A stretch of DNA of 18,425 bases from VBAS01 sp044867875 (GTDB lineage Bacteria > Bacteroidota > Bacteroidia > Chitinophagales > Chitinophagaceae), in the NCBI GenBank assembly GCA_044867875.1, contig JBIOVR010000124.1, positions 1 to 18,425 on the forward strand. Reading direction: 5' to 3'. Shown here piece by piece: positions 12,258-18,425 of this stretch (within the stretch, counting starts at the first letter, position 1; every line of letters begins with the position of its first letter). Below the pieces are notes generated by a model. The model made no database searches. It had not been told where the DNA came from and saw only the letters and a list, made by a program, of their open reading frames with translations. The position numbers and the translations under genes are program-made.

Positions 12258-15185
12258 ATGAAGGAGAAACTGCAGCAGTTAGAAAAACAAATTGAGGGAG
12301 ATCTTTTTTATGACATTACGATGCGTACCCTGTATGCTACAGATGCATCAGCCTATCGTGAAATGCCATTAGCAGTGGCTATTCCAAAAACGATCGAAGA
12401 CATTAAACTCCTTATCAAGTTTGCGAAGGATGAAAAGACCTCATTGATCCCAAGAACGGCAGGCACTTCGCTTGCAGGACAAGTGGTCGGCAATGGCATC
12501 ATTGTAGATGTTTCAAAATATTTTACACAGATTTTAGAACTGAATAAACAAGAAAATTGGGTTAGAGTACAACCCGGTGTTATTCGCGATGAACTGAATA
12601 TGTTTCTAAAACCACATGGTTTGTTTTTCGGACCAGAAACATCAACTGCCAATAGGGCCATGATCGGCGGAATGGTTGGTAATAATTCCTGCGGCTCTAA
12701 TTCTGTTGTATACAGAAGTACAAGAGAACATTTACTAGAAGTAAAAGCATTGCTGAGTGATGGCAACGAAGCAGAATTCAAATCACTCAACATTGATGAG
12801 TTTCATACAAAATGTGAAGGCACAGGATTGGAAGCAGGTATTTATAGATCTGTCCGCAGCATTTTGAGCAACTATGAAAACCAGGTAGAGATAAGAAAAG
12901 AATTTCCAAAAGAATCCGTAGAAAGAAGAAATACAGGTTATGCTATCGATGTGTTACTGGAGTCAGCGCCTTTCACTGCAGGCAAAGAAGATTTTAATTT
13001 TTGTAAACTAATCGCAGGATCAGAGGGCACACTGGCTTTTATTACTGAAATAAAATTGAATGTAGTACCTCTGCCGCCAAAAGAAGTAGGCTTGCTTTGT
13101 GTACACTTTAATTCTATTGATGAATCACTACGAGCAAACCTCATTGCCTTAAAATATAAACCCAGTGCCAGCGAACTGATAGACCATTATATTCTCGAAT
13201 GCACCAAAGAAAATAAAGAACAGATCAGGAACCGCTTTTTTGTACTAGGCGACCCGGGTGCAATACTGGTTATTGAATTTGCAAGAACGAACCGTGAAGA
13301 AATAATTGAACTTGCCAAACAAGTTGAAGCAGACATGAGAGTTGCAGGGTTGGGCTATCATTTTCCCCTATTGTTTGGCGAAGATTCAAAAAAAATATGG
13401 ACACTACGCAAGGCAGGTCTTGGATTGTTGAGCAATTTACCAGGAGATGAAAAGGCTGTGCCTGTAATTGAAGACACAGCGGTAGATGTAAATGACCTGC
13501 CCAATTATATCCGCGATTTCAATGAAATATTAAAGAAGCATAACCTGTATTCAGTGCATTATGCACATGCCGGATCAGGTGAAATACATTTAAGACCTAT
13601 TATCAATTTAAAAACAAAAGAAGGCAATAAATTATTCAGAACGATCGCTGAAGAAATAGCAACATTGGTAAAAAAATATAACGGCTCACTTAGCGGCGAA
13701 CATGGCGATGGAAGATTGAGAGGTGAGTTCATTAAACAAATGGTGGGTGAAAAAAATTATCGCCTGCTGAAAGAAGTAAAACGAACCTGGGATCCTGAAA
13801 ACATTTTCAATCCGAATAAGATCGTTGATACCCCGCCGATGGATACGATGTTGCGATATGTTCCCGGCCAGCAAACACCGGCTTTTAAAACCGTTTTCCG
13901 TTTTCATAACCAGGATGTGCTACAACATGCCGAACAATGTAATGGCAGCGGTGATTGCCGCAAAACACAATTATCAGGTGGCACAATGTGTCCATCCTTT
14001 ATGGCAACTCGAAATGAAAAAGATACAACAAGAGCAAGAGCAAATATCCTGAGAGAGTTCTTGACCAACTCAGATAAGCTTAACCGTTTTGATCATAAAG
14101 AGATCTATGATGTAATGGATCTATGCCTGAGTTGCAAAGGGTGTAAATCCGAATGTCCAAGCAATGTGGATGTGGCTAAACTGAAAGCCGAATTTTTGCA
14201 GCATTATTATGATGCGAATGGTGTTCCATTCCGATCGAAATTAATTGCAAACTTCAGCGCTTCTGCAAAGCTCGGCGCCATCGCTCCGGGTATTTATAAT
14301 TTTTTAATGACGAATAGTGTTATCAGTAAAATTGTGAAGATGATGTCAGGATTTGCTGTTAAGAGAAGCATGCCCACTTTGTATAAAACGACTTTGAGAA
14401 GTTGGTATGAGAAAAATCAAAAGTTAAAAGTCAAAAGTCAAAAAGCAGAAACAAGAGGTAAAGTTTATTTGTTCTGTGATGAGTTTACAAACTATAACGA
14501 TACTGAGATCGGCATTAAAGCAATCCAGTTGTTGGAGAAACTCGGATATGATGTGATCATTCCGGAACATATTGAAAGTGGCAGGACATGGTTGTCAAAA
14601 GGGCTTATTAGAAAAGCAAAAGAAATAGCAAACAAAAATATTTCACTGCTTCATCCATTAATAACTGCTGATACACCATTAATAGGTATTGAACCTTCAG
14701 CCATCCTTACTTTCCGTGACGAATATATTGACCTTGCTGATGATGCACAATTTGAAAAAGCAAAACAACTTGCAGCAAATACTTTTTTGATCGATGAGTT
14801 TATTGCCAATGAAATTGAAAAAGGAAATATCAGGAAAGAACAATTTACCAAAGAGCAAAGAACGATCAAACTGCATGGGCATTGCCAGCAAAAAGCATTA
14901 TCCAGTGTGGCACCTTCGGTAAAATTATTATCGCTGCCGGAGAATTATAAAGTAGAAACGATCCTTTCAGGTTGTTGCGGTATGGCTGGTTCCTTCGGTT
15001 ATGAAAAAGAACATTACGATCTGTCAATGAAGATCGGTGAACTTGTTTTATTTCCCACTGTTCGCAAGCAACCTGACGATGTAATTATTGCAGCACCAGG
15101 CACCAGTTGCCGGCACCAGGTAAAAGATGGTACAGGTAAAATAGCATTACACCCTGTGGAAGTGTTGTGGAATGCGTTGGTGTGA
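12258..15185 (+). CDS. FAD-binding and Fe-S/CCG-domain oxidoreductase (YdiJ/GlcD-GlpC type)
   Basis: A 975-residue single-chain 2-hydroxyacid dehydrogenase. Family members, including E. coli YdiJ, oxidise D-2-hydroxyacids such as D-lactate or D-2-hydroxyglutarate and pass electrons toward the quinone pool; the substrate here is unknown. Domains: VAO-type FAD-binding (about 25-230) with PRTAGTSLAGQVVGNG, MIGGMVGNNSCGSN and AGSEGTLAFITE. Then an FAD-oxidase C-terminal domain (to ~540) with HAGSGEIHLRP and SGEHGDGRLRGEF. Next come two Fe-S cysteine groups (CNGSGDC at about 560, and CLSCKGCKSECP at about 623). CCG-type motifs follow, GHCQQKAL (about 875) and SGCCGMAGSFGYE (about 904). A Lys-rich linker (about 718-732) between the Fe-S and CCG halves is coded by a 7-nt repeat array. 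Inverted copies of a palindromic element flank the gene. Confidence 0.93.
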   Translation: MKEKLQQLEKQIEGDLFYDITMRTLYATDASAYREMPLAVAIPKTIEDIKLLIKFAKDEKTSLIPRTAGTSLAGQVVGNGIIVDVSKYFTQILELNKQENWVRVQPGVIRDELNMFLKPHGLFFGPETSTANRAMIGGMVGNNSCGSNSVVYRSTREHLLEVKALLSDGNEAEFKSLNIDEFHTKCEGTGLEAGIYRSVRSILSNYENQVEIRKEFPKESVERRNTGYAIDVLLESAPFTAGKEDFNFCKLIAGSEGTLAFITEIKLNVVPLPPKEVGLLCVHFNSIDESLRANLIALKYKPSASELIDHYILECTKENKEQIRNRFFVLGDPGAILVIEFARTNREEIIELAKQVEADMRVAGLGYHFPLLFGEDSKKIWTLRKAGLGLLSNLPGDEKAVPVIEDTAVDVNDLPNYIRDFNEILKKHNLYSVHYAHAGSGEIHLRPIINLKTKEGNKLFRTIAEEIATLVKKYNGSLSGEHGDGRLRGEFIKQMVGEKNYRLLKEVKRTWDPENIFNPNKIVDTPPMDTMLRYVPGQQTPAFKTVFRFHNQDVLQHAEQCNGSGDCRKTQLSGGTMCPSFMATRNEKDTTRARANILREFLTNSDKLNRFDHKEIYDVMDLCLSCKGCKSECPSNVDVAKLKAEFLQHYYDANGVPFRSKLIANFSASAKLGAIAPGIYNFLMTNSVISKIVKMMSGFAVKRSMPTLYKTTLRSWYEKNQKLKVKSQKAETRGKVYLFCDEFTNYNDTEIGIKAIQLLEKLGYDVIIPEHIESGRTWLSKGLIRKAKEIANKNISLLHPLITADTPLIGIEPSAILTFRDEYIDLADDAQFEKAKQLAANTFLIDEFIANEIEKGNIRKEQFTKEQRTIKLHGHCQQKALSSVAPSVKLLSLPENYKVETILSGCCGMAGSFGYEKEHYDLSMKIGELVLFPTVRKQPDDVIIAAPGTSCRHQVKDGTGKIALHPVEVLWNALV
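14413..14447 (+). repeat. Heptanucleotide array (AAAGTYA)5 inside the oxidoreductase gene
   Basis: Units are AAAATCA, AAAGTTA, AAAGTCA, AAAGTCA and AAAAGCA, contiguous and in frame. They encode KNQKLKVKSQKA, a hydrophilic interdomain linker. The consensus matches the array in rnr. Confidence 0.85.
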
Positions 15186-15196
15186 GCAAATCATCT

Positions 15197-15387
15197 ATTT
15201 TTTAGATTGCTTCGGCTTACTTTACTAAATATGTTTTGTCTTTTGTTTGACGCCTCGCAATGACGAACATTCGACGGTTTCGTGTAATATATTCCATCCA
15301 CGAAGTCTTCGTCATTGCGAGGCTTGCCGAGAGTAATACAATAAACTAAAAGTTTGTTGACTGCAAAGCCGAAGCAAACTAAAAAAA
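15197..15387. repeat. Palindromic element, GCCTCGCAATGACGAA type
   Basis: Central perfect 16-bp arms are GCCTCGCAATGACGAA (15252-15267) and its complement (15308-15323). A 6-bp inner stem lies inside (TTCGTG 15279-15284 with CACGAA 15299-15304). Outer arms around TTGCTTCGGCTT (15208-15219) and AAGCCGAAGCAA pair over 17 bp with one mismatch. Each outer end is a T- or A-rich run. Confidence 0.8.
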
Positions 15388-15612
15388 ACGACACTTCCAC
15401 TTGTCATGTCTAACCGAATGTATTAGTTCGGTTGCTACTTTAGTGATGTAAGGTGAGACATCTCAGGATCATTAAAATCTGAGATGTCTCGCCTTCGTTT
15501 ATAATATTTGTAAATGTCATTAATAATCGGGCTCGACATGACAAGACTCTAAATTGGTGAATAGAATTACCGAACGTACAAAAGTGCGACGCAACAAAAG
15601 CTCAATAGTAGT
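15360..15612 (-). repeat. Palindromic non-coding element, copy 2 (inverted relative to copy 1)
   Basis: On the minus strand it matches copy 1 over most of its length. Outer arms CTTGTCATGTC (15400-15410) and GACATGACAAG (15535-15545) are retained for 11 bp. Inner arms are GAGACATCTCAG (15455-15466) and CTGAGATGTCTC (15479-15490). A private 7-bp hairpin, AACCGAA/TTCGGTT, lies at 15412-15433. It also carries GTTGCGTCGCACT (minus), shared with the fragment at 1830-1890. Its inner end overlaps the outer arm of the neighbouring palindrome. Confidence 0.85.
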
Positions 15613-15627
15613 AATGCTGCCTGGCTC

Positions 15628-15692
15628 ATAAGATTGCTTCGGTCTTCATCACTAAAATTCGTCGCAGCTTTAGTAAGAAGGCCTCGCAATTG
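15628..15692. repeat. Half copy of the GCCTCGCAATGACG-type element, ending at a stop codon
   Basis: AGATTGCTTCGGTCTTC and, 31 nt on, GCCTCGCAAT repeat the order found at 15204-15263. The matching second arm is missing: after GCCTCGCAATTG the sequence becomes the end of the BNR gene (stop at 15693-15695). Confidence 0.65.
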
Positions 15693-16775
15693 TCAATCCA
15701 CAAACTGCACCGAATAGATCATCGGCAAATAATTATTTATTGTTTGCCAGCTTTCACCGCGATCGGGAGAGAAAAATAAATTACCGGTAGTTGTACCAAA
15801 TGCAAGTGCATCACCGGAGTTTGCAAGACAATGACGATACACTATATCAAAACATCCTTCCTGTGGCAATCCTTTTCTTTGTTCTTTCCATGTCTTACCG
15901 CCATCATCCGTTCTGCAAATACAAAGAGCACCTTTAATTGCAGTTCGTGTCATGTCACTATTTGCAGGTGCCACCCAAGCCTGGTTAGGATCATCTTCTG
16001 CAACAGCTATTGCAAAACCAAATCTTGCAGTACCTTCTTTTTGTCCAATATCTTCCCAATTCATCGCAGCATCTGCGGAACGAAAAATACTGCAATGATT
16101 TTGTTGCCACAATATATCAGGATTTGAATTAGCCGCAACAAGAATATGCGGATCATAACCGGTCTCTGCATCAGGATTCGGTAAGAAATCTGCCCACATC
16201 CCTTTATTGCGGATATGCCATGTGTTGCCGCTGTCTTCCGTTTCAAAAACTCCTGCACAACTAATACCGATATGGATCCTGTTCTCATTTCTTGGATCAA
16301 CAACTATAGAATGAATACCCGGTTGATCCCGGCCACCACCAAACCATCCATCTTTACGTGTCGGATGATTCCACAGCGATTCTACCAATTGAAAATTTTT
16401 TCCATTGTCTTCACTTAAAAACAAACCACCGGGATCAGTGCCCAGCCAAATACGTGAAGGAAATTTTTTACCGCCATGCGCCATGGCCCAGATATATCGT
16501 GTAGTGGCAGGCACTCCATCTTTGATCTCTGAACCTTCAGGATAGGCCGGGGCAGTTACCTCTTCCCATGTATTCCCCCTGTCATTGGAACGATGAAGCT
16601 TTACACCCCAATGTCCATGATCGAGAGCAGCCCACCAGGTACCGTTTCTTTCATCTGCATAAGCAATAGAAACAGGAACTCCTTCAAAGGAAAGATTCTC
16701 ATTTTTCCATTTACCTTTTTTAAACTGGTAAGAAATAAAACCTTTACGGGTTCCCAATAAAAGAGTTGATCTCAT
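15693..16775 (-). CDS. BNR/Asp-box beta-propeller protein (sialidase-like fold, enzymatic role doubtful)
   Basis: A 360-residue protein of the WD40/YVTN/BNR-like repeat group. Asp-box motifs of the type SxDxGxTW recur: SNDRGNTWEE, SEDNGKNFQ, TEDSGNTWH, RTDDGGKTWKE and SPDRGESWQT. They mark successive blades of a beta-propeller. The start (MRSTLLLGTRKGFISYQF) enters the first blade directly and there is no signal peptide, so it is probably cytoplasmic, unlike true secreted sialidases. I see no sialidase Arg triad or FRIP motif, so annotation as a glycosidase would be unsafe. ATG at 16775 lies 11 nt after the stop of a MoaD/ThiS-like gene, so the two are co-transcribed. I recall this pairing from other genomes, but its function is unknown. 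The 3' end runs into a palindromic repeat. Confidence 0.88.
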   Translation of the reverse strand: MRSTLLLGTRKGFISYQFKKGKWKNENLSFEGVPVSIAYADERNGTWWAALDHGHWGVKLHRSNDRGNTWEEVTAPAYPEGSEIKDGVPATTRYIWAMAHGGKKFPSRIWLGTDPGGLFLSEDNGKNFQLVESLWNHPTRKDGWFGGGRDQPGIHSIVVDPRNENRIHIGISCAGVFETEDSGNTWHIRNKGMWADFLPNPDAETGYDPHILVAANSNPDILWQQNHCSIFRSADAAMNWEDIGQKEGTARFGFAIAVAEDDPNQAWVAPANSDMTRTAIKGALCICRTDDGGKTWKEQRKGLPQEGCFDIVYRHCLANSGDALAFGTTTGNLFFSPDRGESWQTINNYLPMIYSVQFVD

Positions 16776-16786
16776 AATTATATTTT

Positions 16787-17059
16787 TTATCCGCCAGATA
16801 ATGCCTGCATGATATATATTTCGCTGCCTGCAGAAAATGCATCAGTCAATTTACTTCGATCGTTTATCATTTTGCCATCAATAAAAATATTAACATGCCG
16901 GCGAAGACTTCCTCTTTCATCAAGAACATAGCTTTGAAGACCAGGATAATTTGATTCTATTTCCTTGAAAATTTCTGCCAATGTTTTTCCAGCAGCCGGA
17001 GTGTCTTTCAGCTTAGGAAAAAATCTTTTTAATGCATAAGTGAATTTTATCGTTGGCAT
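16787..17059 (-). CDS. MoaD/ThiS family ubiquitin-fold protein ending in Gly-Gly
   Basis: A 90-residue beta-grasp protein. The C terminus is LSGG-stop: an exposed Gly-Gly of the kind that is adenylated by an E1-like enzyme, then thiocarboxylated or conjugated (as in MoaD, ThiS, SAMPs). The pattern PTIKFTYALKRFFP, then AAGKTLAEIFKEIESNYPG, then VNIFIDGKMIN, then AGSEIYIMQALSGG follows the MoaD strand-helix-strand order. No moaE, moaB/moeB, thiF, thiG or other molybdopterin or thiamine gene is in this window. Its partner here is the BNR propeller gene 11 nt downstream; folB is upstream with a 48-nt gap. Possible roles are sulfur carrier or protein modifier; the target is not evident. Confidence 0.88.
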   Translation of the reverse strand: MPTIKFTYALKRFFPKLKDTPAAGKTLAEIFKEIESNYPGLQSYVLDERGSLRRHVNIFIDGKMINDRSKLTDAFSAGSEIYIMQALSGG

Positions 17060-17107
17060 AGCATAGCTAAGCTACATAATAATTCAAAATATTTTAGATC
17101 GGGGATA

Positions 17108-17467
17108 TTAAAATGTTGTGCGGTAAGTAGCAGCCACAGTCCCATTAAAACCAGCTATCGGGGGAACCTTTTTTACAACACGAACTTCTATTTCGATTAT
17201 GGAAGAGAATTTATCATGGATTTTTTTTGCGATGGACTGGGTTAATGTTTCCAATAATTCTCTCGGATGATCCATTTCTTTTTTAATGATCTCAATCACT
17301 TCAGCATAGTTTACCGTTTCTTTAATGGAAGAAACTTCATGATGGCTTGAATCGAGCTTTGCCAAAACATCCACAACAAAATCTCCGCCTACTTTCTTTT
17401 CTTCGGCATATAGCCCATGAAAAGAATAAAACTGTAATCCTTTTAACTCTATAATAAACTCTCCCAT
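17108..17467 (-). CDS. folB: Dihydroneopterin aldolase
   Basis: A 119-residue FolB, the tetrahydrofolate-pathway aldolase that splits 7,8-dihydroneopterin to 6-hydroxymethyl-dihydropterin and glycolaldehyde. The family signature is in LQFYSFHGLYAEEKKVGG. Residue numbers of the catalytic set agree with the S. aureus enzyme: Glu22, Tyr54 (VNYAEV) and Lys100 (VKKVPP). LLETL is the pterin-binding helix region with the conserved Glu. Length is normal for a homo-octameric FolB. ATG at 17467 lies 49 nt after the trxB stop, and a 7-nt repeat array occupies that gap. It is transcribed in the same direction as trxB and the MoaD and BNR genes. Confidence 0.94.
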   Translation of the reverse strand: MGEFIIELKGLQFYSFHGLYAEEKKVGGDFVVDVLAKLDSSHHEVSSIKETVNYAEVIEIIKKEMDHPRELLETLTQSIAKKIHDKFSSIIEIEVRVVKKVPPIAGFNGTVAATYRTTF

Positions 17468-17485
17468 TGAAGTTCATTTAAAATG

Positions 17486-17513
17486 AAACGTGAGACGTCA
17501 AACGTGAAATTCA
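17486..17513. repeat. Heptanucleotide array (AAACGTG-type)4 between trxB and folB
   Basis: Units are AAACGTG, AGACGTC, AAACGTG and AAATTCA on the plus strand. It fills the gap from 3 nt after the trxB stop to 18 nt before the folB start. Confidence 0.75.
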
Positions 17514-17516
17514 AGA

Positions 17517-18425
17517 TCAATGTAACCCTTTTGCCCCCAGCCATCGTTCTGCATCCAATGCAGCCATACATCCGCTTCCTGCAGCGGTTACTGCCTGCCT
17601 GTAAATTTTATCCTGCACATCACCGCTGGCAAACACACCTTCGATATTTGTTTTTGAAGTACCCGGAACAGTTTTGATATAACCTGCTTCATCCATATCC
17701 AGCCATCCTTTAAAAATTTCAGAATTCGGTTGATGGCCGATCGCTACAAAAAAACCATTAACAGGAATTGTTTGTGTTTCTCCAGTCTTATTATTTTTTA
17801 TTCTTACACCGCTTACATTTTTATCGCCCAACACTTCTTCTGTATCTGTGTCCCAATACATCTTAATATTCTTTGTATTCATCACTCTATCCTGCATCAC
17901 TTTACTTGCTCTCATCTCATGACGACGAATAAACATATGCACCGTTGTACAAAGTTTGCTGAGATATAATGCTTCTTCTGCTGCAGTATCACCAGCTCCT
18001 ACTATTGCCACTTCTTTATTACGAAAGAAAAATCCATCGCATACTGCACATGCACTTACGCCAAAACCATTTAATCGCTGTTCGCTTTCCAGTCCCAGCC
18101 ACTTTGCAGATGCTCCTGTAGATATGATCACCGAATTTGCTTCGATCCATTTTTCTTCATCGATCTCGATCTTAAATGGATGAGAGGAGAAATCAACTTT
18201 TGTCGCTATGCCATATCGAATATCCGCACCCATTCGATGGGCCTGCTTTTCAAAATGTACCATCATTTCGGGGCCTTGGACACCATCCGCATAACCAGGA
18301 TAATTTTCAACTTCTGTTGTGATCGTCAATTGTCCTCCTGGCTGTATTCCCTGGTATAATACTGGTTTTAAATTGGCCCTTGCCGCATATATCGCTGCAG
18401 TATAACCAGCAGGTCCAGATCCAAT
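17517..18425 (-). CDS. trxB: Thioredoxin-disulfide reductase (N terminus cut by window edge)
   Basis: A flavoenzyme that uses NADPH to reduce thioredoxin in the cytoplasm. The open frame runs off the right edge; 302 codons plus stop are present and roughly 8-12 N-terminal residues are missing. The first visible residues, IGSGPAGYTAAIYAARA, are the FAD-binding dinucleotide motif. GGQLTITTEVENYPG is the family signature after it. The redox-active CxxC is CAVC in SACAVCDGFFF. The NADPH domain has GAGDTAAEEA and an RR pair (FIRRHEMRAS), which favours NADPH. GVFASGDVQDKIYRQAVTAAGSG is the terminal FAD contact. A start inside this region (TTG at 18329) is an artefact of truncation. It heads the trxB-folB-MoaD-BNR run. 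Confidence 0.95.
   Translation of the reverse strand: MGSGPAGYTAAIYAARANLKPVLYQGIQPGGQLTITTEVENYPGYADGVQGPEMMVHFEKQAHRMGADIRYGIATKVDFSSHPFKIEIDEEKWIEANSVIISTGASAKWLGLESEQRLNGFGVSACAVCDGFFFRNKEVAIVGAGDTAAEEALYLSKLCTTVHMFIRRHEMRASKVMQDRVMNTKNIKMYWDTDTEEVLGDKNVSGVRIKNNKTGETQTIPVNGFFVAIGHQPNSEIFKGWLDMDEAGYIKTVPGTSKTNIEGVFASGDVQDKIYRQAVTAAGSGCMAALDAERWLGAKGLH

Larger units (their letters stand above)
15186..15692. other. 507-nt non-coding gap packed with palindromic repeats
   Basis: No gene is supported. The gap is almost entirely three repeat units: a GCCTCGCAATGACG-type palindrome (15197-15387), copy 2 of the MITE-like element (15360-15612), and a half copy of the first (about 15628-15692). Both flanking genes converge on it, so its hairpins may also act as transcription barriers. 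The short minus ORF at 15191-15400 is a by-product. Confidence 0.8.

Noticed and set aside
15191..15400. 69-residue minus-strand ORF in the repeat cluster
   Set aside because: It spans the two arms of a palindrome and has no conserved motif or plausible start signal.
11835..15612. Composite transposon carrying the oxidoreductase gene
   Set aside because: Inverted copies flank the gene, but no transposase, recombinase or target-site duplication is visible, and the gene looks like its neighbours in base composition.
15693..16775. Secreted sialidase
   Set aside because: Asp-boxes are present, but there is no signal peptide and no FRIP motif or Arg triad that I can see.
18327..18329. TTG start for thioredoxin reductase
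   Set aside because: The frame continues upstream with the FAD-binding motif GSGPAG to the window edge, so the gene is truncated by the window and does not start there.

Overview
The window is a stretch of bacterial chromosome of low GC content, most probably from a Bacteroidota member close to the Chitinophagaceae. This is inferred from Bacteroidota-restricted families (DUF2027-Smr, DUF3822), Bacteroidota-type promoter boxes (TAnnTTTG), few recognisable Shine-Dalgarno sequences, and small interspersed palindromes. There is no phage, CRISPR array, transposase or defence island. The content is mostly housekeeping genes.

Left part (1-4191): a truncated lipoprotein gene, the RNase P RNA gene (rnpB) with a good promoter, a DUF2027-Smr protein and an APC amino-acid permease, all on the minus strand. 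A small divergent membrane-protein gene (3826-4191, plus) follows and shares its stop codon bases with the next gene.

Middle (4188-10303, minus): a tight six-gene cluster in the order DUF3822 protein, rsmD, 5-formyl-THF cyclo-ligase, lpxK, RNase R, polyprenyl diphosphate synthase. Three of the five junctions overlap or leave less than 10 nt. It joins rRNA modification, folate, lipid A, RNA turnover and isoprenoid functions. A MATE transporter (10462-11820, plus) is divergent from it.

Right part (11821-18425): a large FAD/Fe-S/CCG oxidoreductase (YdiJ/GlcD-GlpC type) lies between two inverted copies of a palindromic non-coding element. Then, on the minus strand, come trxB (truncated by the window edge), folB, a MoaD/ThiS-like ubiquitin-fold protein ending in GG, and a cytoplasmic BNR beta-propeller protein.

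The most unusual signal is in the repeats. (1) Several unrelated-looking degenerate tandem arrays all have a 7-nt period. Two are in frame inside coding sequences (the RNase R tail and a linker in the oxidoreductase); the others lie in gene junctions. (2) A roughly 250-300 nt palindromic element occurs twice in inverted orientation, and a third fragment of it appears to supply the promoter of the DUF2027-Smr gene. (3) A second palindromic family (GCCTCGCAATGACG type) is present as one full copy and one half copy that runs into a stop codon. No complete new biological system is evident; the repeat families and the MoaD-BNR pair are the best leads.
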